Counted from the stretch's first letter, positions 36,601 through 45,508 are shown. The stretch is DNA of 64,000 nt from UBA1794 sp031552405 (GCA_031552405.1 JAVBMN010000043.1:9129-73128); one strand, 5' to 3'. Made by a program: numbers and translations. The notes: generated by a model not told the origin, from the sequence alone.

Positions 36601-39600
36601 ATATTTGTCTTTAGTTCTCCCTTCTGAGAGCGACAGTAATAATACAGTGTAAGATCCAGTGAGGCCCCTTCCGAAGAGGTAACACGAACCTCAATTTTTT
36701 CGTAGTCCATCCCTGGGCTTGGGGCTGTTCCCAATAAAGTATATCTTAAAACAGCTGTAGTATCTCTTGCCATAAGGGCAATAGGATCAAAGGTTATTAC
36801 ACAGTTCTCAGGAGCCGAAATAATCTCTGCCTTTATTCCTGACTGCAACAAGAAACAGGCGTTTCGCAATATAATTTCTCCATTATAGGTCTCATTCGCT
36901 ACCGTTTCGCAGGTAATATAGCCGGAAGAGGCACGTTTCAGTCCGTATATATCAAAAGCAGCCATCTCTGTGCGCAGACCTTCATCCGGATAACAAGCGC
37001 CCAATATGAAATGTCCGGACTGGTTCAGAGTCGGTTCAAAGGTTACGGTATAGTTACCCTTGGCGTCGCTTGTGGCATTTAAGACTTGACGAACCTCGTT
37101 GCAGATCAGATATACCTCTACCGGTACATTTGCGGCCTTGCTACCACTTACAGTACCGTGAATCGTTATGGTTTCGCCTTGTTTGTATACGGCTCTGTCT
37201 GAAGCTGCTGTGACGGAGTATGCCGGGAGTAGCTGGATGGGGACAATCTCGGAACTGTTGTTGATCGTCATCAGTTCTTTGATAGTCTGGTCTTCATTCA
37301 CCTTGGCCACAAAGGTGTAGCTTCCGGTCAGATCGGGCAAAGTCACGGTCTTGGTCAGCGTTTCGCTTTCACCTATTTCCAGATTCTTCTGAGTATAGAA
37401 GGTGGCGAAGACGGCGGTCGAATGACTCAGGTACAGGTTGACCTTGGTTTGCGAAGGAAGTACGGCTGCACCCTGGTTGGAGACAACCATTGAAACCGTT
37501 ACTTTTCCTTTGGTTTCCACTTCGTTTGCAGAGAGTGTTAATCCGGAAACAACTGCATCGGGAAGCGTCTGGTCTGTGATCATTGCCCAGCCATATCCCT
37601 TGGTGAATCCCTCGGAAGTGGCTGTAAAGACTACGGTACGATCACCTTCTGTTTCTTCATTGGCTTTTACGGTAATGGGGGTGCTGACTGAAACAGCCCC
37701 TGCGGGGATTGTGAGGGTATGTGTATAGGTAACATCCTTCTCGTGGTCGCAGGACAAAATAACTGTCAGAGGAGCTTCTGTTGAAGTGTTTCGCGTCACC
37801 GTAATTGTACCACCCGGTTCTTTCCCCTCCAATAGTGTGGCGGGAGAAACAGAAAGTTGCAACGATGGGCCGTCGTCATCCACTACTGTCAGTTTCTTAC
37901 TCGTTACTCCTGCACTGGCTCCCGATCCGGAACAACTGCTGCAAGAAGCGATGTAGATAGCCGCTGTAATAGTATACGTATGATCTCCGTCCACCAGAGC
38001 ATTATCTATTACTCCGATGCTGAACTGAGCACTTGTCACATTCGGGTTCAGAGTAAGAGTTTGTGAGGAGTAGTACAGCTTACCGTTTGAATCGTCACTC
38101 AGCTTCACGGTGATGGAGCTTCCGGTATGAGAAGTTCGGGTCAGCGTTGCCACAAGGGCCTGTAGTCCACTAGCCTCGGAAATGGTGTCAAGGCTCAGAG
38201 ACAACTGGATTTCCGGTACATCGTCATCCAGCAGTAAGGCATATTCTGTAACACTCTGGTAGTTTGGTGCGGATGCGGTAAATGTGACATCTTCATTCAC
38301 GGCTGGGATCTCATCATTTACTACCTGAACGGGTATTTCGACAGAGGTTTGTCCGGCCGGTATAGTCACAGTGCCTGGCAAGGTAATACGTTTGGGAAGA
38401 TTGGTGGAGAGTGATACCGTAAGCGGCCGATCCACCCACATGTCCCGTGCTATGGTGAGGAAGAACTGGTCACCCTCATTCAACTCCACTTTGGAGGTGG
38501 TCAGTGTTAACGAGGGTAATTCATCGTCCTCGATACGCAAAGTGGCTTCTACAGGTGTGTACCCATTTCCTTGTACGGAAAGCGTAGCCAGAGTATCCCG
38601 GTTTACAATCTGGTCATCTATGGCTGTAATATAGAATACCGTACCTGATTGTCCGGCCGGAATTACTACACTGGCCGGGATCTGTAACCGGTTTGGACTG
38701 CTGTTAGTCAGCGTAAATGTTTCCGCTACACTATAGTCGCCGCTACGACTAACCATAGCGCGTAACCGGGATATACTGTTCTCCTGAATACTCGGAGCAT
38801 TTAATTCAAGGTATAACTTGCGTGATACTGGAAGAGAAATGCTTCCTTGCGCACTGTTGTTTTGCTGCGCAGAGATGCTCTCTCCCATGGAAGCAACCGG
38901 AGTCAGTTTTATATATGCATAAAAAGGACCTTCCTTGCCCAGAATCTTAGGCAAGACATACTCTACCTGGCGCGAAACAGTAGTGTTGGGAAGTAAAGTT
39001 TCACCATAAAAAGTAGAACCTACATATACACTTTCTCCATCTGCATTTACCAGAGAGAATTGTTCTGTCCAACCGCCGGAAGCAATTGAATCGCCTATGT
39101 TCCTGACTGAGTATGAAACCGATATACGTCCTGACGGATCATAAGCCGACCCTGATACAGATACGTTGTCTACTGCGATATCCGGTCTTGGTATGCTAAT
39201 CACGCTGATAGTACCTTCGGCAGTGAGTGAGGAGGCAATATTATCTCCTGCTGAGTTGCTCAGAATGACATCCTTCAATTGGATTGTTGCCACACTGCCT
39301 TCCGGCAATGTGGGGCTGATCTCCGCAGGTACCCGTATTAGCAGACCCTCTTTTCCCTGCAAAGGTTTGTTGGAGGGAGAGTAAAGCACAAACAGATATG
39401 TACCATCACTTTGCCGGCGGGCTGTTAGCATGTGGTCGGTTTTACGTCCCGTTACTTCTACACCCGACGGGGTGATGGTAATGCCTTCCGGCACTACCAT
39501 CTTAAACTGGAGCGAAACAATCTCGTTGGAATTAACCAGATGCACAGGGATTATAGTCTGTTCTCCCTGACCTGCCCTTACTCCGGACACCGATAACTCA

Positions 39601-39686
39601 TTTTTGTTTTGTGCCGTCTGAGCACAAAGATACTGTAGTGGGAGAATGAGTCCCAGCAACATATATATACAAAATATTCGTTTCAT
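30684..39686 (-). CDS. Giant secreted multidomain protein (cohesin-like, CARDB, Calx-beta)
   Basis: A 3000-residue exported protein (signal peptide ends LCAQ). Domains by eye: cohesin-like beta-sandwich 27-165; CARDB-like 168-290; four Calx-beta-like repeats about 290-705; a second CARDB 708-825; an Ig-like domain 820-915; a carboxypeptidase-regulatory-like domain 1132-1220 (DQNGLFTLKDIPEGYYEISV); a Gly/Ser/Pro linker near 1325-1355; a Cys-rich hydrophobic insert about 1442-1530; beta-sandwiches; InlB-type B repeats 2212-2365 (GYEFTSWNIAGNE, GYDFTGWIVNGE); a GWNWMS domain 2362-2520; and a C-terminal tail like a type IX sorting domain (YDVMGVAISHLKLNAG, LPDGVYFI). No enzyme motif is seen. It is a long cell-surface adhesin or scaffold. 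It starts 6 bases after the 1626-residue gene. Confidence 0.8.
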   Translation of the reverse strand: MKRIFCIYMLLGLILPLQYLCAQTAQNKNELSVSGVRAGQGEQTIIPVHLVNSNEIVSLQFKMVVPEGITITPSGVEVTGRKTDHMLTARRQSDGTYLFVLYSPSNKPLQGKEGLLIRVPAEISPTLPEGSVATIQLKDVILSNSAGDNIASSLTAEGTISVISIPRPDIAVDNVSVSGSAYDPSGRISVSYSVRNIGDSIASGGWTEQFSLVNADGESVYVGSTFYGETLLPNTTVSRQVEYVLPKILGKEGPFYAYIKLTPVASMGESISAQQNNSAQGSISLPVSRKLYLELNAPSIQENSISRLRAMVSRSGDYSVAETFTLTNSSPNRLQIPASVVIPAGQSGTVFYITAIDDQIVNRDTLATLSVQGNGYTPVEATLRIEDDELPSLTLTTSKVELNEGDQFFLTIARDMWVDRPLTVSLSTNLPKRITLPGTVTIPAGQTSVEIPVQVVNDEIPAVNEDVTFTASAPNYQSVTEYALLLDDDVPEIQLSLSLDTISEASGLQALVATLTRTSHTGSSITVKLSDDSNGKLYYSSQTLTLNPNVTSAQFSIGVIDNALVDGDHTYTITAAIYIASCSSCSGSGASAGVTSKKLTVVDDDGPSLQLSVSPATLLEGKEPGGTITVTRNTSTEAPLTVILSCDHEKDVTYTHTLTIPAGAVSVSTPITVKANEETEGDRTVVFTATSEGFTKGYGWAMITDQTLPDAVVSGLTLSANEVETKGKVTVSMVVSNQGAAVLPSQTKVNLYLSHSTAVFATFYTQKNLEIGESETLTKTVTLPDLTGSYTFVAKVNEDQTIKELMTINNSSEIVPIQLLPAYSVTAASDRAVYKQGETITIHGTVSGSKAANVPVEVYLICNEVRQVLNATSDAKGNYTVTFEPTLNQSGHFILGACYPDEGLRTEMAAFDIYGLKRASSGYITCETVANETYNGEIILRNACFLLQSGIKAEIISAPENCVITFDPIALMARDTTAVLRYTLLGTAPSPGMDYEKIEVRVTSSEGASLDLTLYYYCRSQKGELKTNIHSINTTVTKGSVRDYQLVLYNTGKGETGEISLSLPSQIPWVTAVTPLNMPSLQSNDSTVVLLRFAPTADVPLNIPVPGTIGINCKNGTAVPLQFIIEPVSETTGTLIVDVCDEYTYETVEAPHLSGAQVTITRPDLHKTVIAQGVTDQNGLFTLKDIPEGYYEISVTADRHESFSGKILVNPARDTKVTVNINIRGIGVSYEVKESTVEDKYEIITKVTYETNVPVPVVEAIYPDELPLKNHVFNIYVINKGLITAQDVTIAIPEVEGVEFTILSENPIRNLAPQQSAVIPVRMRILSDNSGGSDPGSGTGSGTGNPDPGTGGPISNPNLIKACTVVAIKTSWFWWCGPKRSEGVVWRYYLIGDCPELPRIISDPSTPEKTPPVSPVRGGGSGGGHITGFGGGGGVPTIVIDDCYCEIRYLKSLALCVPSVLSCLLPPVFSPILCIPGVLDGCFINNTGSARDRINCGLNIISCIPIIGCPFGLASCLMGFTCLEPATPQFLMIEEVTAHTYYYIHANSMLQEAIYGGGHWSQASPEEKSRINTYIGNHQDGNGTIIITPELYTQKPESVSEEALTTLIERINNTIKKDLGESYDASNIIDLDSINKYKNIIAESIRYAESLNYSSVPEMLQKEWELASKKLDNSSSSSVCASISLQFSQEMTMTRQAFEGTLTVFNGNETTAMQNVKLNLTVKDSLGNEATSREFQINIKDNLNTFAGEPKGEWSLAPNSTGVAIVEFIPTKHAAPTEAKQYQFGGSLSYIDPFTGLKVTRDLYPATMTVKPSPDLELTYFMQRDVLGDDPLTEEVEPKEEAEFALLITNKGYGDATNLHLITRQPEIIVNEKGLKNDFRIVSSALNGEEKTLVMSEDETNFGTIPAHSNAYAQWWFTSDLLGHFTSYDVTVNHLTSYGNENLSLIDTATIKEMIRSIDVPQENGNSLKGFLVNEIADAEDLPDQLYLSDGTVEEVAVTRSMTFIPAGTNKYILTVTPTSEGWNYANAADPTYGSRKLISITRNEGGKAVGQRNLWQTDRTLRDGKDPLYEKRIHFVDAFESTSAQSYLLTFEPVPDVVLAVESYGNIPSEGLAPAVKTAIVCFNKPIDPATFTAEDITLTREGKTVSLQNMQPATTDNRTFTLNLEPYTSAAGYYTLVVQAADITDAEGFKGKTGKPINWMQDGKVALSTNVTPADAGNITPAPGEYDYQKPVTLQAVPTQGYEFTSWNIAGNEVSLEPSYELLLTGEQNITAVFTPKKYPVTISCETEMGAISGGGTGTYSYNDQLNLAASPAEGYDFTGWIVNGEKIETATHLKHTVEGNTTITAEFTASISQSIALSEGWNWMSVRVNDKNLAQPSILLEPIQSSLPTMRGNAGELSYTTAHGWTGTLTEMKTGTLYKLQMQGTANLPLYGKGIADLTQTFTQGWNWMGYLPENAMNVQDALANLTAETGDVVMGRTAFSIYDGTSWKGTLTALHPDQGYLYKTQSTKSFSYPLNATAVDIPEPTGRFISVEGTEPWTCDTRKYPDNMGVIAQIAGLEPDSLAEYTVAAFVNGECRGISQLVDGHLFLTVHGQLPSEEVLFKMVHHTNGFVTEMQDIIHFSPEVLGVFGQPVLLHSSNVIQVTCDENKSVTVTGDVDLMNYTQITEGLDGNKVTSIDLTDVTISPDISIQLLTDGLNPNCLIYTSGNESVITGRNVIHNGAASEVVLTNASDFYCPATFTADKISYTRTPEVWADGTKGWETIVLPFTVVGYNASLSGTIRPITQNQNGHFWLRALIGSDDGILYFQGTEDGQMQSNTPYIIAFPGDAFGINNSLQGESITFRAANCMVPATPDEVSSSSTYYSFNGIYTGATTKGWMLNEVGGSFQKQDAFQLLPFRAYINSDPTISASHPNTLIISGSPTSLNSPDSENGKNDMLLLLSTEEGLIIFAETPEEITIYDVMGVAISHLKLNAGKNVISDLPDGVYFINQQKVVVQ

Positions 39687-39692
39687 AATTCG

Positions 39693-42600
39693 TTATTTTA
39701 TAGCTATTCTTTCGGTTTGCTTCACGACGAGTGTATTGCTCACTGCCGTAATTTGTATCAGATATGTGCCCTGTGGAAGGGAAGAAGTCAGATCCTGCAG
39801 ATCATAAACACCCTGTGGAACATTGGAGAAGTCCATTTCTCTCACACCCGTTCCATCCGCCGTATACACCTTCAACTGAAGCTGATTGCATGCTGTTGGC
39901 ACATAAAGCTGGTAGTTACCCAACTCTTCTGTAATGCGGAATGGAGCATCTTCCAGTGTGGAGTTACCCAGATCGGTGACTACTATATTTCGTTTCACCG
40001 GCAGACGGGTTGCATCCTTCGAAGAGAGGTCTGCATGGGACACTTCCGCACCCGGTGCCTGCAATGCCGCTATTACCGTACGCCCAACAGGCAAAGTGTT
40101 TTCAGAAAGAGTGAAATACATTAAGCGTACCCCTTGTGATACATTGCGGCTCACACATTGGAATTGCAGTGGGTATAACAAGTCAACTACCTGATTGGCG
40201 AACACTCCCGACAATGTAATATCCATTGCAGCCACAGGATTTATGGCATAAAGCACAAGGGAGTCATTTTCTATAGTCAGGATATTAGACATGTCATTTT
40301 CATCCTCCTGTAAATACCTTCTTCCAAATGAGCTGGCTACGACATTTGGCAGTGGTTCTGCAAGAATCAAATCTACAGTGCGCACTACATCCTGTACCGT
40401 AATCAGGTTGTCAGGATAGGTATTTGCTGCGGCAAAGTTGAATAACCTCGTGTAGTCTTCAAATATGTAATTCAACGTGCGTTGCACGTCCAGGATGTCT
40501 ACCAAAAGGTCTGCATTGGCATCGCCTTTCAGGAAGCATATTCTCACAGTGGCAGTATACCGGTCGTTGTCGGAATAGATGGTAGAATGATAGAGGGTTC
40601 CCGACGGATCCGTCCATTCTCCGTAGCTTTCTCCGGAATAATAATTGATATAACTTCCAGTGAAAGGAGCCACATAGAGGGATTGGTTGCAGGAATCACT
40701 CAATTGCATCCTCCAAGAACGCAGATCAAGCCTTTGGGAGGCATGATCATACCGCACTATAGACGGCATATTTACCACAGGAGAAGAAGTCAGTATAATA
40801 GAATCCAAGGTCAGTTGTTGGTTGCCCAGTGACAGATTCTTTATGTTAATCGGTAATACTTTTTCCAATTCATGGATCTTATTGGAAGATATATTCAGAG
40901 TTACTAATCGCTTCAAAGAGTCCAGAGCGGGGATTGTCCCTTCTATGGCATTTCCGGAGAGATCTAATACGACTAACCGCTTCAGCTCATTGACAGCAGT
41001 CGGAATTGTTCCGCTTACCGCGTTGGATGGCAGTTCCAGTCGCACCACATGTCCATCTAGCAGAGTCACTCCCTTCCACGGTTGGGGAGCTTTCAGATTC
41101 CAGGATGTCTCCCAATTGCTGCCATTCATCTGGGCGTAAATAGTTTCCAGGGCTTTGTGCTCGGTAGCGAGTATTGAGTCGGCCGGAATTACAGCCGGCA
41201 TCGGCAAATTCGTATCTGCTGAAACGTACCACAGCTCAAAATCGTCAATACTAAACCAAAGGCCGCTCCAGTCACCTAACCGGTTGGTAACACCAAAGGT
41301 CAATGTACCGTCCTTTACCATTACTGGTAGTTCCATCTGGTTCCATCCATTTCCCATTCCGCCTCCAGTGTTTCCATCTGCTGGGATTGGGGTCTTTAAG
41401 ATGGCTCCGGAAGTAGAGGCATAAAAATAGGCGCCATATTCCTGTGAGGAGGAACGTCCTGCAGCACGCAGCAGGTATTTCCCGTTGGGGATGTCCTCTA
41501 TAAGGGTATATGCGTCATAATTCAGTTTACCATTCGTAGCATTGTATGCATCTAAATAGGTGTTGCTCGGGTCATTGCTGTAATGTTCGCCATTCTTGTA
41601 GCAAAATCCAATACCGTTCTCTATCTGTACTGTCCATCCGTAGGGCACTGACTCACCTGCACGCACGTTTACCTGAGGATTCTCAATCAAGAAGCTGAAA
41701 TTCAGTGGATTTGTGCCGGGGATACCGGATTTCTTCAACTCATTAAGCGTTTTTATGGCTTCCTGTTCTACAGATGCAAAGATTGTATTGGTCGATGTAG
41801 GCAGCTTCAGAATTACGAAAGCCATCTGGAACTTTTGTTCAGCCTGAGCCAGGGCGGCAGATGGATAGATGCTGACTTGTAGCTTCAAGGAGTCATATTC
41901 CTCATAGTAGGGCTGGAGAAGCTGCCAGTAAATAGCCGAGATTCGTGCATCAGTCATTGCCTTGGACAATACATCCCGTTCTTTCAGGATAGAATCAGAC
42001 TTTAGCACCACGGCTGAAGCGGATTGAATAGCTGCTTGTAAGTTCAACTGGACACCTCCGGGAAGATACTGTATACCGGAAGTTAGCAAGCTGGAAGCTG
42101 TAGCTACCGAATCCATCAGCATTGCTTTCGCACGAAGAAGGGTTTCTTGCGACAAGTCTTCAGCTTCCGTCCAGTAGAGTTTGAAATCATCGACAGAGAA
42201 CCAACTGCCATTCCAACTTGCACCTCCTGTAACAGATGGCACGTTTGTAAAGCCGATTGTAAGTTCGTTATGGGTTACCAGAATCTGGTCTACTGTTACC
42301 CAGTTCCATCCCCAGCCATTGCCATTGTTGGCGGCTTTAACAGAAGAATCCTCTTCTGCGCTGTTGAAGATGCCTCCGAGAGTAGTACCATCTGCCGGGA
42401 TTTTCGTAGAACGAAGCGTGTCGCCGCAAGCATAGAGGTACGCACCATTTCCACTGGAACGGGCCGCTGCCACTAGCTTGTAGGTGCCGTTAGGGATGCC
42501 TTTTATGACTTGATTGGCTGTGAATTTCAAGGCTCCAGGCGTTGCATTATAGGAGTCGAAGTAGCGGTTATTGGTATCTCCACTCCAGTGCTGACTCGTT

Positions 42601-44573
42601 AAGGTGCTTTGGGCTCCTGTATTCTCAATGGACCATCCCTCGGGAATAGCGGTTGTCGAAACGGCTTCTGCGGTAGGATTGACAATGACAAAAGTCACAT
42701 CTGCGTTTTCATTGGGTATGATGCCGTAGAAACGGATCTTTCCAAGAGTGGCTGTTATCTTTATTTCCGCAGATTCAGCTGTCCAGTAGTTCCCTCTCAC
42801 AAGCTGATATTGTTCATCCATGACGGTGGATAACACTTGCTGCAATGAGTCTGGGAATGCGGACAACTGATTGTCGGCAAGTTGATACGTCTTAGCAAAA
42901 GAGGCCATTGGCTCCAATTGATATGCCAGTTTGTGAATCGTAATACATTCTATTGTATCCGAATTGAGTATCGTATTAATAGACTCAGCAATTTCGCTCA
43001 TCAATACCGTAACTTGGCTGCTGTACTCTTTCGTATTTGCAGCAATGGAGGCGACTTGTGCCAGAGGTCCGGATCTGAAGAGTCTTAATTCCTCTGCATG
43101 TTCGTATGCAGTATTTACTTCATTTTCTAAGGCTAGGAATCCGGATCTTACAGCAATACTATCTGAGGTGTTGATTCCTTTTGCAACCACAATGGTATTT
43201 TCCAGCTCCACACGGGAGGTATGTAGCATAGAGGTATTGAGTACCATGTTCTCAGCTTCCTTAATTTTTTCCTCAAGATACACTACATAAGGGTTTGTAT
43301 GAAGTGGAGCTATATAGGTGAGCCGGAAGTTATCCCAGATCGTCCAACTATCCTGAATAATAGGAGCCAGAGTTTTTACTCCAATGGTGAGTGTATCATC
43401 ACTGTGCACTACAATATTATCTACTGTGATGTCTTTATAATGTCCCAGGTCAAATGCTGCGCGGGCAGAATTCATGCCATTTACATAGTATGAGCCGTCT
43501 GTAGCTGTCCACAGACTTCCAGACACAGAAGGGCTGGGGACGCTATATAAAGAATGAAAAGGAGTCTGCTTCTCCAGATCAGTAGTCCGTGCATACAATA
43601 CCGCGTTAATAGCCTCCGTACCATTTAGATGTGTAGGCTGAGCCACTGCATTGGCCGCATACCGGTGGAAGCCATCCGCCGTCAAGCGGTATATTCCCGC
43701 GGGAAGTTTGGTAATAGTCTGACTGATATTGAAAGTGGAGTTCCAGGCTTCCATTTCATCGTAACTAACAGCCGGCTGATTGGCTGCAAATGTGCCTGAA
43801 ATATCCCAGCCGTCTTTGGAGTTAGAACTAAAATTAGGATTTATGATGTATTCAGTCATGTCAACGGGTTCGTCTCCCGGCACTATTGAGGAAGTATCCA
43901 GATAGTACAGTTTTATGTAATCGAAGAACACACGTCCGGTGCTACCTGATCCCACACCGTTACATCCCAATCCTACCCGTATCTCACCAACTGTTTCGGT
44001 GGCAAGGGTAAACGTGAGAGAGTCTGTTTCCCATGTGTCTAAAGCAAAATAAGTCTTATTGGAAGTGACAGTGCTGCCTGAAACCGGATACCAACCTACC
44101 AGACTTCTATTGTTCGTAGCATTTGGGCCTGAATTATAGGTGGCATAAGCAACTCTATACTTACCGGCAGGAAGCGTTACTGTTTGTGCATAATAGTTGC
44201 TGGCACTCCAAGCTGAAGAAATACCGAGCACGCCTCCTGTAGAATTACCGTTTTGGTCGATAGCAGGGGCAAGACATCCTACATTGTCGGTAAGGACATT
44301 TAAATTCATCTGACTACCGAAAGAGAATATGGCAGCGGCTGAATTATCCCCATAGACCTTTACAGGCCACCCTTCTACATCCCTAATGTTGGTTCCGCCA
44401 TTGGCAGAACCTAAATTGCCTGTAGAACTTGCATTATAGGTAATGCCAGAATCAAACCCCGGATTAACGATATAGAGATTCGTCACATCCGTTTGTGCCC
44501 ACATGGGATGCATTGTTCCCAGGATAATGGCAATAAAGGAGAGTAATAATTTCATTTTCATATCATCTTCCAA
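39693..44573 (-). CDS. Giant secreted protein with CBM-like, LRR and dockerin-like domains
   Basis: A 1626-residue exported protein (signal ends GTMHPMWAQT). Four related beta-sandwich modules, probably carbohydrate-binding, lie near 28-225, 240-415, 628-805 and 961-1115; the last two share W-S-DDF-L-W endings and YNATPGALKF/YNATNGKLNY. Helical segments link them (430-625, 810-955). A plant-type LRR block follows near 1145-1270 (NGSNW, WKGVTLLDGHVVRLEL, SGTIP). Near 1344-1404 stands a dockerin-like pair of Ca-binding loops: DANADLLVDILD, with D/N/D/D/D at the ligand positions, then a weaker NTYPDNLITVQD. A beta-sandwich and a sorting-like tail (PQGTYLIQITAV) end the protein. Confidence 0.8.
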   Translation of the reverse strand: MEDDMKMKLLLSFIAIILGTMHPMWAQTDVTNLYIVNPGFDSGITYNASSTGNLGSANGGTNIRDVEGWPVKVYGDNSAAAIFSFGSQMNLNVLTDNVGCLAPAIDQNGNSTGGVLGISSAWSASNYYAQTVTLPAGKYRVAYATYNSGPNATNNRSLVGWYPVSGSTVTSNKTYFALDTWETDSLTFTLATETVGEIRVGLGCNGVGSGSTGRVFFDYIKLYYLDTSSIVPGDEPVDMTEYIINPNFSSNSKDGWDISGTFAANQPAVSYDEMEAWNSTFNISQTITKLPAGIYRLTADGFHRYAANAVAQPTHLNGTEAINAVLYARTTDLEKQTPFHSLYSVPSPSVSGSLWTATDGSYYVNGMNSARAAFDLGHYKDITVDNIVVHSDDTLTIGVKTLAPIIQDSWTIWDNFRLTYIAPLHTNPYVVYLEEKIKEAENMVLNTSMLHTSRVELENTIVVAKGINTSDSIAVRSGFLALENEVNTAYEHAEELRLFRSGPLAQVASIAANTKEYSSQVTVLMSEIAESINTILNSDTIECITIHKLAYQLEPMASFAKTYQLADNQLSAFPDSLQQVLSTVMDEQYQLVRGNYWTAESAEIKITATLGKIRFYGIIPNENADVTFVIVNPTAEAVSTTAIPEGWSIENTGAQSTLTSQHWSGDTNNRYFDSYNATPGALKFTANQVIKGIPNGTYKLVAAARSSGNGAYLYACGDTLRSTKIPADGTTLGGIFNSAEEDSSVKAANNGNGWGWNWVTVDQILVTHNELTIGFTNVPSVTGGASWNGSWFSVDDFKLYWTEAEDLSQETLLRAKAMLMDSVATASSLLTSGIQYLPGGVQLNLQAAIQSASAVVLKSDSILKERDVLSKAMTDARISAIYWQLLQPYYEEYDSLKLQVSIYPSAALAQAEQKFQMAFVILKLPTSTNTIFASVEQEAIKTLNELKKSGIPGTNPLNFSFLIENPQVNVRAGESVPYGWTVQIENGIGFCYKNGEHYSNDPSNTYLDAYNATNGKLNYDAYTLIEDIPNGKYLLRAAGRSSSQEYGAYFYASTSGAILKTPIPADGNTGGGMGNGWNQMELPVMVKDGTLTFGVTNRLGDWSGLWFSIDDFELWYVSADTNLPMPAVIPADSILATEHKALETIYAQMNGSNWETSWNLKAPQPWKGVTLLDGHVVRLELPSNAVSGTIPTAVNELKRLVVLDLSGNAIEGTIPALDSLKRLVTLNISSNKIHELEKVLPINIKNLSLGNQQLTLDSIILTSSPVVNMPSIVRYDHASQRLDLRSWRMQLSDSCNQSLYVAPFTGSYINYYSGESYGEWTDPSGTLYHSTIYSDNDRYTATVRICFLKGDANADLLVDILDVQRTLNYIFEDYTRLFNFAAANTYPDNLITVQDVVRTVDLILAEPLPNVVASSFGRRYLQEDENDMSNILTIENDSLVLYAINPVAAMDITLSGVFANQVVDLLYPLQFQCVSRNVSQGVRLMYFTLSENTLPVGRTVIAALQAPGAEVSHADLSSKDATRLPVKRNIVVTDLGNSTLEDAPFRITEELGNYQLYVPTACNQLQLKVYTADGTGVREMDFSNVPQGVYDLQDLTSSLPQGTYLIQITAVSNTLVVKQTERIAIK

Positions 44574-44619
44574 TATTATAAGTTAGTTGTTCTTTGTCTG
44601 TTATGATTTTATTTGCTTT

Positions 44620-44654
44620 TTCCCGTCCGACTCATGTAGTGAGTCGGACGGGAA
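44620..44654. repeat. 15-bp-stem hairpin inside the surface operon
   Basis: TTCCCGTCCGACTCA and its exact complement enclose TGTAG, between the barrel gene and the first giant gene. On the minus strand the hairpin is followed by A-rich DNA, so it is more likely an RNA processing or attenuation site than a terminator. Confidence 0.6.
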
Positions 44655-44700
44655 TGGGCTATGGGTTCACCACTACTCTGATACTTGTTTGTTTCTGAGA

Positions 44701-45405
44701 CTAGAATCTAATTGAGATATATGCTCTCAGACCGCTATAGGTTCTTTTGAAGTCGGTAGATGTTTTTTCATCGCTGTATCCGTAGCTGTAGTCATCGTCA
44801 TCGCTGTCGGAGAAGTCTTTGTATTTACAGCTTCCCCAGCGGGACTCAACACCCAGTCCGATGGCACCATAGGATATGGCGGCGCCGCACACAAAAAATG
44901 AGGCGTAGTTACCATAGAAGTTGTCGTCCAAGTATAGACCGGAGAAACTGGGGGCATACCGGAAGTATGTATGTACATTCAACTTCCCGATAGGGGTGAT
45001 GGTAATTGAGGGACCTACCTGCATGCCTGCTTCTATCTGATGGCAATCTTCTTTAGAACTTCTTTCATCGTCGTCGTAGTAGCCGTAGTCATCGTCGTAC
45101 TCGTACTCCGATTTGATGCTGTAGTTGGTATAGTTCAGATCCAGCCAGGTGGCGTCAATACCAAAACGCAGTATTCCCAGAATGGGTTTCTTGTGAAGGT
45201 AATACGTTTTGCCCACGCTAAATGCAGCTCCATAGTTGCTGCTCAATTTGGGGGTTGACTCATCGTCATCGAACTCCATTTTGGAGTCAATGAAGCTGAA
45301 GTTTATGTATTTGCTGCGCAGCTTCTCTTCTTTTTGTTGCGCATGGGCAATTGTGGCAAAGGACAGGAAGGAAATAAAAATAAGGAGTACGTTTATCTTT
45401 TTCAT
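44701..45405 (-). CDS. Outer-membrane beta-barrel protein with acidic loops
   Basis: A 234-residue exported protein (signal peptide ending AHAQQ). Alternating strands typical of a small barrel end in LRAYISIRF with a terminal Phe. Two surface loops are extremely Asp/Tyr/Ser-rich (YEYDDDYGYYDDDERSS, and DSDDDDYSYGYSDEKTS), which suggests metal or cation binding. It lies upstream of the giant genes on the same strand. It is not recognised as a known family. Confidence 0.7.
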   Translation of the reverse strand: MKKINVLLIFISFLSFATIAHAQQKEEKLRSKYINFSFIDSKMEFDDDESTPKLSSNYGAAFSVGKTYYLHKKPILGILRFGIDATWLDLNYTNYSIKSEYEYDDDYGYYDDDERSSKEDCHQIEAGMQVGPSITITPIGKLNVHTYFRYAPSFSGLYLDDNFYGNYASFFVCGAAISYGAIGLGVESRWGSCKYKDFSDSDDDDYSYGYSDEKTSTDFKRTYSGLRAYISIRF

Positions 45406-45447
45406 TTTCTTAATTATATTATGTGAGTTAATTGATAGCTAAAAATA

Positions 45448-45501
45448 GCCCGTTGGCTGAATTGTCTCGCAGCACAATGAGTTTTTACTCAGCCAACGGG
45501 C
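45448..45501 (-). terminator. Terminator after the two-domain lipocalin-like gene
   Basis: GCCCGTTGGCTGA (45448-45460) pairs exactly with TCAGCCAACGGGC (45489-45501) around a 28-base loop; on the minus strand TATTTTTAG follows. It lies just after the stop at 45509, so only part of the transcription continues into the barrel gene. Confidence 0.65.
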
Positions 45502-45508
45502 CTGGGGA

